From assembly GCA_032718565.1 (NCBI GenBank), contig JAVGVS010000524.1:1-64000 (forward strand): a DNA stretch of 64,000 nucleotides, read 5' to 3'. Origin of the DNA: Distichodus sexfasciatus. Its lineage: Eukaryota > Chordata > Actinopteri > Characiformes > Distichodontidae. Each line of letters starts with the position of its first letter. Within the stretch, counting starts at the first letter, position 1. Below, one piece after another: positions 39,596 to 52,277 of the stretch. The notes under the pieces were generated by a model, which saw only the letters and a list, made by a program, of their open reading frames with translations, was not told the origin of the DNA and searched no databases. The translations under genes and the position numbers were made by a program.

Positions 39596-42500
39596 AAAGT
39601 CTCCAACAGTATTGTCTCTATCCCCTCTGTCCATGTGAGCAGGCGTGATCCTTGAGTTGGTTAGGGCTCTAGGCAAACATTCACAGGGGGTTCCCGCCAA
39701 CCAGGGTTAATCACCCTTATGCTATGAATGATCATCCCTCAGGGGCCCGACTGGCCTAAGGCCCCAAGCAGTTGCCAGCCTCATTTGCTGGCAAGCAGTA
39801 CCTCTGCATGTGAGTTTTGCTGCTGCCACCCCTATTGTTGTCAATAATCCTCAAGCATAGTGTGTACTAATATATCTATAGCACGTTATTTAAGTCAGTT
39901 CATGTTCTTGGGTAAACTGATATTTTTGACAAAAGACTTGGAACAACATAAAAAGATGCAGCCTTGAAGTTTGATAATGTGAATCAATTTAAAGTTAAGG
40001 TTTACAGGGAAATTACCAGTTTTGTCATATGCCATTAAATAATATTTAAGATCAATGATTAAATTTGTAAGAAACATGCAAACATAGAAATTGTTTATAT
40101 GTGACACATACACTGTAATATCCTATTACCTGTCTTAGGAAGTAGCCCCAAACTTACATATTATTCACACTTTTATATGCAGAGTTAGACCATTCAGTTT
40201 GTCTCCACTAATAATTCCCGAATTATCTTTATTATCCTTATAGATCATACAAAAACAGAAAAAATGAGAGAAAGCTCTCCATCATCATACTACATTTCCC
40301 TCGTCTGTCTGATTCCTCCAGCAGCGAGATGTGATTTAACAGACAATGGAGCACAAAACCTCAGCAGAGGCCCGTAAACAAATCATTTCTCTCCATCCAC
40401 TTTTCCTGTAACTAAGTGTATTTGGCTCCCACGCTCATCTAGCCCCACACACTCACCCTGAAGCCTGCATAGCATCGGATGTCATTAAGCTACTGTAACA
40501 CAGCCATCAATCCCTGACCATACTTTATGCATAAAAAGTCTAGTGAAGGTCAGCTCAAATCTGATCACTCAATTAAATATGTCACATGCTAAGACCTCTG
40601 CAGTTGATTATATAGTACTGAGGTACATGACTGTGTGAGTGTAGTGTCAGTGTTTTGAATTTCTGTCTCAGTTTTTTCAAAACAACCCCAATGCACGCTG
40701 AGGTGGACTGAGTGCTGACTGACATGTTGTGATTTGCTTTTGGGCTCTACAGGATAATGAAGGAACAGCCATCAGAGACAGAGCTCATATGCAAATCCAG
40801 AGGCTGCTGTCCAGACATGACATTTAGTGCTATGGACAAATAAAGGGCAGGAATGCAAGACGAAGGGGTGGTAAATATCAAGGGGATGTTACCCCCCAAT
40901 GGCACTGAATGCCACCAAAGAACCATTTTCTGTGGCATATATGAATAGACAATAGTTGTTTTGCATGGGGTTTAATTGCCCAGATATTGATTTTTTATTT
41001 TTTTTTCATTTTTCATAGATACAAAAAGAATCAGATAACAAAATCCACAAATTGTCATCACAGTACCCTGCCATTAATCCAGTTATTGACCCAGATGGTC
41101 TCAAAGCACAGGGTAATTGAAAAATTGGGTAGAAAGACACAAGAGGTCAATATTTCCAGTTAAAAACAAGAAAGAGAAAATGCCTTCTTTTAGTTGGAAT
41201 GCAGTACAAAAATGTTCACATTGTAATAGATTTTCTATGAATGGAACAGATATTGTGTTGCATTATATTGACAAATGGATATATGGATTTATTTACATTT
41301 ATTTAGGATGTAACTGGTTTGTTACTATTTTTGCAAGGTGCATAGAATCAAAAATTCTTATTTTTTTGGCCCACAGTTACTTGATACTATTGATCTGCCT
41401 TGGCATTAAGGACAAAAACATGAGAGATTATTTCTATTGCAACCTAGTGTTCGAATCCCAATATGCAGACAGGTTAATCAGGAACAAAGCATAACAGCAG
41501 ACAGCTGCCTTATGCACTAGGACAGAAAGATAAAATAAATAACCAGACTTCTATTTCCCTCTATTTTTAAGCTTTTTAAGTGTTGAGTTCCTGAGGACAA
41601 AAAACAAAAAGATAAAGGACATAATACTTGACTTTGTTGTTGAATGCATGATTGATATCTTTTTGTGAGCGGTGGATGCATGAAAGGAAGTGCACTTTTT
41701 CTCAAATGTAAGTTTGAACGTTGACAAGATGTAAAAAAAACAAAACAAAACAAAACAAAAAAAAACTGTACAAATAGAATTACATGCATGCAGTTTTTGG
41801 AAGATGAGCAATTTTCAGTGTGCCAGAAGGAGATAACAGATAACAGAAAAGTGCCAGGAGCACAAGACGATAATAAGATCTCCCCAGAAGAGAAACAGAG
41901 AAAATGTGTCAGATTATGACACAGAAAAGCATATAATTTTTTTAAATGCAGTTCCCCATTTTCTGTAATATGTAAATAACCAGACTAAGCTCTTGCTCTT
42001 ATCTAAAGCAATGACACTTTCAGGTCTCAAGTCACTGACACTTTATGGCTCTTACACACAGATAATGTCAGCCTAGTGTTGAGCACATTATTAGCCTCAC
42101 TAGTTCCTTAATTATTTGTGAAAAATTAAATGATTACCTTCCTTTCTTTCTGTTGATTGATATTTGCATGAAAGTGCAGAGGAATGGATTTTACAATGTT
42201 ATTAATTTCATATAGAAGTATTACATAAAATACAAATGTTGCCACATTATTATGTTTCATATATTATGTTATTGTGTTTCTTTTTGTTATGATGTTTCTC
42301 CTGGTAACATGATGATTTCATTTGCTTTAGAGTGGGCTACAAAGTTATAACAGATGGTTTAAATTGGACAAAAAGACATAAAAGATCCTAATCTCTTTTA
42401 AAAAATGAGAAAGAAAAAATGTAGGCCTTTACTGGTCATTCTGTCCAAAAGTATCCGCATAGACCAAAATCTTAGAATTGAGGTGACCACAGGTGGAAAA

Positions 42501-44909
42501 TCACTGGTGCATCAATAAGTTAAATCATGTAAGCAGAGCATTAGTAATGTAATGTATTGTCTTCTCAGCACTGAAATAATTAAGGAGGTACAGACTCATG
42601 GAACATAACCAGTGTATTTAGACTGTATTTCAATAGGGTTAGTTTCCATGGTGATAATTAAGGGAATCCAGAGTCAAGGTTAAGACCAACAAAATGTAAT
42701 AAAGAACCAAGAATGAAGTACACAAATAACAGAATGTCAATGTAATCAAAAGAATGCACGTACAGATGCTAGCAAGACACTGACAATGCTTTTTGATTAG
42801 ACCCATGTTTCATGGCTAATCTGAGCCTTAAAAACAGTACTGTCATTTGGAGTATTAGCATAACCAAAAGAGTGTTTCACAGACTTTTATCAGCAAAAAG
42901 GTTTAGCCCAATGTGATCATAGTTGTTCGTATCAATTCCATGTCATGCAAATATCTTCACATAAAAACTGCTTTACCAAAAAGCATGTCAGGCATTCCTG
43001 CTCAAAACAAATATTCTTAAAATGTAGGTTCTCACTTGAGGGAAAAACACCACCTAAGTGTCTAAATTGTGAATATAAGACACCATCTGTGAGCTCCAGG
43101 TTTTCCTTCTTTTTCTGTTTTTTTTTCTTAAGTGTTTCACATCTCCCACAGGAGTTATTTGGAACTGTAGAACAGCTTAACTGTTTAAAAGTGAACATTG
43201 CCTTGCTTTTTATTTACTCATTGCTAAACATTTTTATTCAGATTAGATGAAAAACCTTTCAGTTCATAGCACCTCATTCAATCTTTTAATGTCTACTATT
43301 CTACTGTACGACTTGAGTATGCCTATTCAAATGTCTGTTTTTTTTTTTCATATTTTATAAATACACAAGGGTGTGCAATTCGTTGGTCTTTTCTTCCTGT
43401 CGCATCTGTCGCCTGATTGCAACAACACAGAATCCCTCATCTGTGAGGGATTTCTGTATGTGTGAGACAGAGAGAGAGTGAGAGAGAGAGTGAGAAAGGA
43501 GACTTATTGTGAATTTCTGCTCCGCTGGCTCTGACACTTTTTATGGGGACTGTGTACATTTACAGCCATAGCTAAGCTTTCCTCTAGTCTAGAGGGTTGA
43601 AGGTCCATGTGACAGGACTCCAGGGATATTCCACATTCTGCAGTATCAAGATGGGAAATCTTTTTTTTTCTTCATCTAGCTGAATAAAAGAGGTTGATAC
43701 CTAACAGGCAAGGAGTTATGGCTGCAAGGACCTCGAGGGAAAAATGCAACATTTCTGTCCCACAGGAGAAAAGTAGCAGATGTAAACCAATGTTTAAGTG
43801 GTGACGGCAACGGTGTCTGTTAACACAAGGGAAGATGCAGGCTGACAAACAGGTGCGGCTTTTTTCGCTCGTGTTCAGTTGCATTGTTCACTCATTAGAC
43901 GATTTCTGTTACCTGCCTCCTTACATTAAGGGAAATCCCGAAAAGCTGTGTGCGATATGTACTGATGAACACCTCGAATCAAAAAGACTCAAATGCAGAC
44001 ATGCATTATAAAATGACAGGACAAACTGGCGTGACACTCGAAAAATAAAGCACTCTATTGTCTTGGAGAATTCCCTTCTTTTCGCCAGCTAATACAGATC
44101 TCTTCCACCCACTCTAGTGGAAATAAACGAGATATTCATAACCATCTCACTCACTCAGCTATGGCACTTAGAGTCCTCATTATCCACTAGAGCACAGCGA
44201 GGTCAAGCTAATAGATGGATTCTAGTCTCAAGATAGACTTAGAAGATTCATAGTTTCTGATGTTCACTTGACCTTGGGTCTAGCAACAGATGTACAAGCG
44301 GCAATTAATTTCTGCAGCTGGGTTGCTTCTGCATTCTGTACATACTAGAGGGGTGGCGGCTTTGTTGTATGATATGCATTTACAACCATCATATGTCAGA
44401 TATTATCTGAAGTTATCCTATATTCTATCATTTTTTTAATTGTTGCAATTAGAGAAGAAGGCATGTTCATTTCATCTAACCTTTGTTAACATGATCAAAT
44501 TACTACATTTTTGTGACTTCTAATACCCATAGGGAAGCACCACACATAATAACAGACGAAAAACTGATACTTTGAATTACAGCTCTGGTTGGTGTGTTGT
44601 GTAATTGCACCACATTTTGACAGTGTTGTACTTTAAGTACACCTTTGTGTAAAACATTAGTCTTCAAGCATGATTTTACTGGCTGTTAATTATGTTTAAT
44701 TGAGAGTGGTCCTTTGAAACACAATTCTCAAAGTACATAACAATAACTGAAACAAACTTTCATTATATTGCATATTGAATCCTCACTACATATACTAACT
44801 GTGTTGAAATGTATTCAATTATACATGGAACAGAGCCCAAGATCTTACAACTAACAGCTGCCTTGGTCACTAAACCCATTCTGACTGGCCTGATCTTCTG
44901 TTCTAACAG

Positions 44910-45026
44910 GTGCTGGTTGCTGCAGCTATGAACACAGTCAGCCAGACATGAAACATGATGTGTGAGCTCAGCTGAAGCTGTCCATCCTCCTTCTCCCTCC
45001 ATCCTCCCCTGAGGGAGGACAAGAAG
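44910..45026 (+). promoter_or_regulatory. shisal1: shisal1 5' leader in exon 2, with three short upstream ORFs
   Basis: From the acceptor at 44909 to the start codon there are three upstream ATGs, each closing before the main start: 44928-44951, 44948-44965 and 44955-44975. An alternative acceptor at 44925 ('ttgctgcag') would still include all of them. Upstream ORFs of this kind usually lower translation of the main frame; whether that happens here is inference. Confidence 0.45.
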
Positions 45027-45093
45027 ATGAGCGTCAATAGCCAGCAGTCCTTCAACATCTTGGCTGTTGTCTTGTTCCTATTTTCCTCAGCAG
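45027..45093 (+). CDS. shisal1: shisal1 coding exon 1 (signal peptide)
   Basis: Encodes 'MSVNSQQSFNILAVVLFLFS' plus SA and one base of the next codon. The donor is 'gcag|gtaaaa'. The hydrophobic core from residue 9 to 20 is a typical signal sequence and aligns without gaps to the human start. Confidence 0.9.
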
Positions 45094-48000
45094 GTAAAAC
45101 AGACATAGTTGGTTTGTCGATATGAGTTGGACTGTTAATGTTTGTGTATGTGACGCTGGTATATGTGTGTGAATGTGGCTTTTTAAAGCAACTATTTGTT
45201 GAATTCTCAGCCCTTTGGATTAACTTCCAGAATTCCTTTTATAATAGGAAGCATGTTTTTGTGTCTAACACATATTAGAAGTGGAATTTTTAGACTTTGT
45301 GGCATGTGAGGGTTCAAATAAATGCATAAATGGATTTTATATCATTCAGAATGATTATGGCCATTACCTAAGTCTTTAACCCAAACATTAACCTTGAATA
45401 ACTTGAGTTTAAAGTGTCAATCAACAAGTTGGCTGATTACATTAATTCCCTTGTTTTCCGACAGGCCTTTCCTTATTTATTATGAAAAAAGAGTGTATAT
45501 TAGTACTGATCCAATAATAGATTGCACAAACCTAAATGGAAAACAAAGTAGAACTCAATGCCCTTTAATGTCTTATAGTCAGGTCATGTGTGTCATGTTT
45601 CGCTCTCAAAAGAGCACTCTGGCATCACTAGAAGTCAGAGTTTTTTGGCCTCACAAAATTTTTATATACTTTACCTTTGATGTGTGAAGTCTCTATACTG
45701 GTAACCTACCCTATTATATTAAATGTTGAAGTGTTGATTCCACTAATAAACATGTGGAATGCAGCATGTTTGCATGTAGACTAAATGAGAGTGGCCTTTA
45801 AAGCCACATGATTTGACCCATTTCTCATGTTTTATTGATTTCCTGTTTATTTGAAGACCTATAATCAACTCCAGTTTTTTCAGCTTCTTGTTAGTCAAAT
45901 TAAAAGGCATTGGTTCCCACAGCAGAGCAATGGAAGCTCTCTTTATGATTCCTCTGCTATTTTCCGTAAGTTTTCTGCGAGCGAGCTCAAAAACAGCACA
46001 TCAAAGTGAGCAGGTGTGCCAGCACTTTCATCTGAGTAGTAATGACTTGTGTTTTTGTTGTGTCTTTTGCAATGCTCTCTACACTGGCCACGAGTGCCCC
46101 TAGGCTAATTAGGACATTGAGAAGAACAGCTCGATGAGTTTTGACAGATTTTAGTTATTAGTTGGCTAGGTCTAGCTGTGGTTACTAGGTAGATTTCACT
46201 CAACAGAATTAAGCGCTATGAAAATATGCTTTAAACCAGTATGCCATGCTTGTGTCATGCCATTTCCTCAGGACATTCAGGCCCTAAGGAAGCAATCCAA
46301 GCATATTTCCTTCCTTATTCTGTTAGCTTTTTGGAGAATTTCAATCCACTTTTTTCCAGATACAGTAACTATTGATAATACAGGTTGGAAAGGTTAGACA
46401 ACAGAAGGAATTTCTACAGCTTTTTAATACTGCTTGCGTTGGTTATTTAAAGAATGGCACATAGTGTCAGTTACAATCCACTGCTTTTCAAATTACAAGC
46501 AAGACCTTGCCTTTAGTTGCTAATTTGCTGCAGATATGCAATCCTCTAAAAACATTGCAACATGTCTTTAATAGCCTTACATTTCTCTTCAACAAAGCCT
46601 TTCTCTTTAATACTGTACTGTATACAATTTATTTATATATGTATATATATATATTTTTTTTTAATTTATTTATTTATTTTAAACGGCATAAGCCTGAGTG
46701 GCTTTTATAGAATTGCATTTTTTCCTTTATTTTTGAAAACTTTATTATAACTTTGAAAAAGACTTTGCAAAATAAATCACTGCTCTTCCTATATTACCCC
46801 TGTCCAAACTTACTGAGAATACCTTTGTCCTCCTACTCCTGGAACTTAGTATCCACTGTTAGTTCTTCCATGGTCCCAAACTTAAATGTTTTTCCCAATT
46901 GTAAGTTGCTTTGGATGTAAGTTGTAATGTAGTGTAAAAAGCCATATGTTGAAATGATGTAATCTGTATTATTGTAGTTTTTCAAATTAAAATGAACAAA
47001 CCCAAATAAAAAAGTTGTTTTCTTACTTCCCAATCCTCATATTTCATATTGGCTTTTTAGTGAGTCAAGTCAACGTTATTTGCTAAGCACATTTTAAAAC
47101 ACTGAAATCTATACCAAACTGATGTAAAAGCATGTTTATGTTCTACTAAATATAGAGTGCAAACCCAACCTAAAGCACATTTTGCATTCATAGCTCCGGT
47201 GACCAGTAACAATAAGATAGCCAGTTGATAGTCCATTAAGAGATTTGTAAGCCATTAGCAAAATTTAAGGTAATAAATATACTTCATATGAACTGCAATT
47301 ACTTAACATTGGTTTTTAATACTGGATGGAGAATGTAACTATGAACTGCATGTTTCATTAACCTATTTTTTGTTCTGTTTTGCATAGCTCTTTCAGCTCA
47401 TTTCCGGGTGTGTGAGCCCTACACTGACCTCAAGGGACTATATCACAGTGGATTCCACTGTCCTCGTCTCACAGACAACAAAACCTACATGTACTGCTGT
47501 TACCCCAACAATATCACTTTTAAGTACTGCTGCAATGATACAGAATTTCAAATGGTCATGCAGGTCAACCTTTCAGCCATTCTGGATGGACAGGGTCACA
47601 AGTAAGTCATGTAGTTTTCCTTCGTACTAGTTCAAGTATGCACATTACTATATGGCATTATTTCACCACTAGTAAGATGTTGGCCATTTTGTGTTGGAAA
47701 ATTATTTCTGTAAGACAAAAGAGTAAATGCATGTAACATGTAGCATCCTACAAGATAAACTCTAGCTCTTGCAACCCTGTTCTGTCAAAGGAACTCAGCT
47801 TAAATATAATGTCTCAAAATGCTTGGTTGTGGACCAAAAAGTTGTGAGTTTGAGTCTGATTGAGTCAGTTTGAGTCTCCTTTAAGTGCCTTTCACTTTAG
47901 AGCATATTTTTGTGGAATGTTCTTTTAAGACCCCGTCCCTTCTCACTAAGATTAAGGTAAATATCACGGTCCAAGAGGGAGGAATATTGCACCTGTTTTG

Positions 48001-50564
48001 TATGTTTTCTCCAGCCTTTCTAAGCATCTGACATTTAGAATGCACATGGTGTAGACATCAAGATTATCTGCCTAACTCCAACCAGTTCAGCCCACACAGT
48101 GCTGATAGCAAAACAAGATTTTAAAAAAACCTAAATTTGGACTTCGAGAGAAGCTGGGATTATATTTCTGAGCTGCATTTATTCATTGTGTAGCCTGAAT
48201 GGATCTTTTGGATAATTAGAAAATATAAGTAAAAATAGCGTAAAAGAAGCAAACAAGACGCATTCAAATGAAGTGTGAAATAATGTGTCAAACAAAACAT
48301 TTTCATCATAAAATATGCAGTTGCCATCAAATTTGGAGTTTAGGCAAAAGAAATTAAGCAGAATTATGAAACATGAAAAAACCTATTCTTGTCTCTTTGC
48401 CTGGCAAAATTTCTTTTAGTAGGGTAGAAGTGCGGCAGTGCCTTTGTGGTCAGTCGCTCAGTATGTGTACTTCTCCAACGGTCGCACAAGGCTGTGCTCA
48501 CTTACTCACAGGCATTAGAAAAGAATTGTGTGAAGAAAGACAACCCGGTGAGAAGCCATTCCTTTCGCATCTATAGCCAGCGGGACATAGGTGGTGATAT
48601 TTACCACTGCCCTCAGGTTAAAATGCCCATGGAGCCTCTCACAATCACCTCAGCAGTAGAGCGACAGGGAAGTAAAGCATCTGTCAGAGCTGGCTCATGC
48701 ATGACAAATGAATCCATACAATATTTAAAGCATAAAAGTTTGAGTTGAAAAGCAAAAATATTTCCCTTGCAACTTGAAAAGTTACCAGTGTTAAAGGTTG
48801 GGATAGAATAGGTGGTCAAGAGACTCCCTTAATATCTGCCAGTGTCAAAGATGTTAAAAATGAAATACATACATACATTATTTCTGCCTACTCAATGTAA
48901 CCTGGATGTCATTGTCATTTAAAAGTTGGACTAGCCTATAACAAGTCCTCAAAATGTCAAACAAACCAACATTTTGAGGACTTGTTATAGGTTGGTCTAA
49001 TTTTTAAATGACAATGGAAAGGAAATAATCTTTTTTTAAACTTGAGATGAATTAAATAGAAGCTTCGCCAGTATGGCCTTTTCACTAAACTGATCAATAT
49101 CTGACTTTTCTGCTAATTCCTGGGCAATTATTTTTCATTGATCTCTTCCCATTTTATTTTCCATTTTGCCAGGGCAATAACTGGAAGCTGTGCAGATTTT
49201 TGTACAGTTCACTTTAACAAAAAACTAAAACCACAATGTTGACTGGGCCAAAAGGTTAAATTGATGTACAAGGTTCTGCACCTAACCATTGCTTAATGTA
49301 ATAAAGGTTTGGTTTGTAGGGATTAAGATCATGATATCATTAACCAGGACATAAATGCATTACTTCTACAAAGTAGAAGTAAACAAGCCTGATACCATTT
49401 TAATCATTCTTAGAATATTCAACATGTATGAGAGGTAACAAAACAAACCCCATGGTTCTTGAGCAGCAGATAATAAAAATAATCTAATTAAAGTGATAAA
49501 TGTATACCTTTCTTCACCAAACAAAACAAAATTCAGGCAACTTTTAAATAACTTTTACTTTTTTTAATGTAGTACATTTTATTGTACATTGTACATTGTA
49601 GATTGTACATTTTTTGTCAGACAGTCAAATGGCCAATCCAAATAAACACAATCAAATCCCTCTTGCCATCAAATAGGCCAGAATTAACAATGGTTAATTT
49701 TGAAAGCAAAGCATTCATAAAATAACATTTTTGTTGGATTGTCCAACTGGCCAAGGCTATGGAACTTCCAATCAGATAGAATCAGATTCTCCCTGTCTAT
49801 TCCAGTCTCAAAACATGACTTTTACTAAGACAACTGAGTATAGATTTTTTTTTACTTAGTATTTCTGGAGTGTAAGTGTCTTCTCTGCTTGAGTTATCTT
49901 ATTTTTATTGTACTTTATTTGCTTTCAATTTTGTCCGTTTTATTTATTTGCTTGCCCTGGGGTTCTTGTTGGTCTGAATTGGCAACTGTTTGGTCAACAG
50001 GAAGTGTTCCTAAAGTGTGCTATATAAATAAACATACTTACTTACATACCTTAAATACGTGAACTGGGTCTTAATCACCTCCTGAAGCATTCGGCAAGCT
50101 AAAATAATCGCATATTACCACACAATCTCTTTTCTGAAGGTTAGCCTTGGCGGTTTCATTACATAGTTATTGAAAAGAGATGTTGACCTTGAGGCATCCG
50201 GTCTCTGGTATTTTGTTCCAGTAATTACACAGCACTGGTGGGGGTTTGGATCTACGGCTTCTTCATCCTGGTCCTGCTGGCTCTTGACTTACTCTACTAC
50301 TCAGCCATGAACTACGAGGTGTGCCGAGTGTACCTGGAGAAGTGGGGACTAGGAGGACGCTGGCTGAAGAAAGCTCGCAGTCAGTGGCAGAGAGCTGAGC
50401 AGGAGGACAACCAGGAGCAGCCATCACAGCCAGGAGCTCCCACATCGTTCTCACAGCAGTACCAGCAGCAGCAGCAGTACGTTCACAGCCAGCCCAGACA
50501 CAGCCTGAAGCCAGAGGCCCAGAGTCCCACACAGACCACCTACAGCACATCGGTTGCCTGGTGA
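45027..50564 (+). CDS. shisal1: Shisa-like protein 1 (three coding exons)
   Basis: Joining 45027-45093, 47388-47601 and 50222-50564 gives a 207-residue protein. All junctions have GT/AG ends and keep frame (phases 1 and 2). Residues 1-25 are a signal peptide. Residues 26-98 are an extracellular domain with the Shisa cysteine pattern (C31, C47, CC59-60, CC70-71) and N-glycosylation sequons (NKT53, NIT64, NDT72, NLS83, NYT95). Residues 99-121 form one membrane span ('GVWIYGFFILVLLALDLLYY'), and a Gln/Ser-rich cytoplasmic tail follows. I recognise it as the orthologue of human SHISAL1 (KIAA1644, 199 aa), with matching start, phrases such as 'AHFRVCEPYTD' and 'NYTALVGVWIYGFF', and similar length. 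Shisa relatives modulate receptor trafficking; no specific function is established for this member. The start codon has A at -3. The last codon overlaps a splice-donor-like GTGAGT, so the C-terminus may be ...TSVA or ...TSVAW. Confidence 0.93.
47388..47601 (+). CDS. shisal1: shisal1 coding exon 2 (cysteine-rich ectodomain)
   Basis: Acceptor 'ttttgcatag|ctctttc', donor 'caa|gtaagt'. Encodes the six-cysteine Shisa-type domain, with 'RVCEPYTDLKG', 'FHCPRLTDNKT' and 'FKYCCNDTEFQ'. The first two bases complete an Ala codon begun in the previous exon. Confidence 0.93.
48910..49016 (+). mobile_element. 107-nt foldback element in the shisal1 intron
   Basis: The arms at 48910-48957 and 48969-49016 are complementary over 48 nt with four differences, around an 11-nt loop 'caaacaaacca'. 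All four differences are transitions that give G:U pairs in a plus-strand transcript. It looks like a small MITE that folds into a pre-miRNA-like hairpin. No clear target duplication. Confidence 0.7.
50222..50564 (+). CDS. shisal1: shisal1 coding exon 3 (transmembrane segment and cytoplasmic tail)
   Basis: Acceptor 'attttgttccag|taattac'. Encodes the membrane helix, a conserved juxtamembrane stretch ('SAMNYEVCRVYLEKWGLGGR') and a tail rich in Gln, Ser and Pro with a short poly-Gln run. The frame stops at 50562-50564. A donor-like GTGAGT begins at 50561, so coding may instead end at 50560 plus one base of a downstream exon. Confidence 0.9.
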
Positions 50565-51339
50565 GTTCAAACAAAAATGAATTAACTTCATTTCCAGCTG
50601 GACTTTTTGACAGGTTTATTTGCATCTGTTTGTTTAGATCTGTCTTTTCTCAGTTTTCTCTTTCTTTTTTCACTGCATGTGTCTTCCTTTGGCTCTGTCC
50701 CCTTTTCGTGTGCCATTCACGCACTCGCTAGTACGGCAGTGTTCTGCATAATTTCTCTTGGACCAAATGTTTCACAGCAAGAATCTGATCCATCATTATA
50801 AATTCTCTATTTTTACTAATATTATCAGTTATGCAAACTAGGCCAGACTAGAGAGCCAGGAGCGGAGGTTCCCTAATTCATGATACCCTTGATTCTGACA
50901 TATACAGGTCATAAAATAAAAAGCAAATGATAAACAAAAGACCCAAAGCAGGAGTCTTTGTACATGAAAGATAAATACTGATGATGGTATATGTGTTTCT
51001 GATATGCAAGTATGTAGGTTTCTGAATGTATTCTATCAGTGACAGAGTAGGATTTTCTTTATACAACTAAGGAAATTTCTCTTCTACTTGGGTATGCTAC
51101 TATGTTGGAAAGACGTTAATGGTGCAGTCTAATAGATGCTTGTTCAGCACAAACATATTATTAATTACAGAACCGACAGAGACATCATTGCTCTCTGTGA
51201 TATTTTTCCTGCCCCATCTCAGAACACCACAGGGCTCTTCATGCCAATCAGCCCGTTTCACTGGAGTACTATGATAAATTAATAAAAGGAAAGCCTTGAC
51301 AAACAGGTCTGTGAACTGGACAGGCATTTGTAATCAGAA
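50565..51339 (+). other. Sequence downstream of the shisal1 stop codon
   Basis: Pyrimidine-rich sequence follows directly after the stop. It may be 3' UTR or, if the GTGAGT at 50561 is used, intron. No poly-A signal is obvious close to the stop. Confidence 0.35.
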
Positions 51340-51690
51340 CTCTCTCACACCCACACACACACATACACACGCACACACACAAACTTGTAAAACTATCTTT
51401 GTGTTTCACAGACACCCATAATGAGTAAATGTATATCATTCTACAGCTAATCCTAACTCCTACCCTAACCTTAACCTCAGTAACCAAATACACATATTTT
51501 ACCTCTTTTAGTTTCTCAAATAAAACATGCACATTTGCAAGTCATTTCCTCATGGAGACCTCTCAAATGTACCCACAAAGTCATAAAAAAATAAATAAAA
51601 GCAATTTTAGGGGACAAAACACCACAAAAATGTCCCCACAATGCATAAAAACATGGTAAATACACACACACACTCACACACACACAAGTT
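51340..51690. mobile_element. Dispersed DNA-element-like repeat between two CA microsatellites
   Basis: CA runs at about 51345-51381 and 51661-51687 bracket sequence with 'cctaactcctaccctaacc' and 'aaatgtccccacaatg'. These phrases belong to a common fish repeat with 'gtcccca' ends. Its precise class is not certain. Confidence 0.5.
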
Positions 51691-51972
51691 GGCCTAGCTC
51701 AGAGACAGATGTTCCAGGAGTTCTTTAGTGCCAATGAATACTCATCTAATTAAGCTTGTCTTGTCTGCAGAAGCCCCTCATTAAACACACCATTCTAGTC
51801 ATGGAGCACTCAGCAAGTAGTTTCACTTTCATGACCATTATTATTGTCATTGTTCTGACTTCCTCTGCTTTATATTATGTCCTATAGATCAAATATACAG
51901 TAGTATTCTCTGAATGCTTTAGGTATGCTTAAGTAAGTACAGTATGTAAAATACAGGTATTTACAATACAGG

Positions 51973-52277
51973 TTCCATACCATATACATCTTCTGTTCCT
52001 GATTTATTTAAGATATTACAACTGCCTTGGACAATTCTCATTACAAACTACATACGTTCAGTATGATTACCAACCTACTAAATTATTTGCATCATACTCA
52101 AAAAAGGAGGATTGACAAGCATTGTTTAAAACACTGTCAGCAACTTATATTTATATATTACTCAATACCTGAAAGTGCTACGTTCATACTGAACGTATGT
52201 AGTTTGTAATGAGAATTGTCCAAGGCAGTTGTAATATCTTAAATAAATCAGGAACAGAAGATGTATATGGTATGGAA
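51973..52277. repeat. Perfect 94-bp inverted repeat
   Basis: The arm at 51973-52066 (starting 'ttccataccatatacatc') is the exact reverse complement of the arm at 52184-52277, with a 117-bp spacer. I compared the arms base by base and found no mismatch. Complementarity stops abruptly on both sides and no flanking duplication is evident, so it does not look like an ordinary transposon. Confidence 0.9.

Larger units (their letters stand above)
31953..44909 (+). other. shisal1: Presumed first intron of shisal1
   Basis: Bounded by a 'gtaagt' donor at 31953 and a pyrimidine-rich 'ttctgttctaacag' acceptor at 44909. It holds a CA run (32537-32560), GA runs (33428-33450; 43466-43498), two SINEs (37.67 and 39.39 kb) and a CRE-like TGACGTCA at 36543. 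No coding exon was found in it. Its status as one intron depends on the first-exon assignment. Confidence 0.45.

Noticed and set aside
41117..41494. 125-codon open frame with hydrophobic stretches
   Set aside because: Starts at a non-ATG codon, sits in AT-rich sequence inside the presumed intron, and matches nothing recognisable. The hydrophobicity comes from T-rich codons.
50263..50625. 120-codon minus-strand frame
   Set aside because: Antisense shadow of shisal1 coding exon 3.
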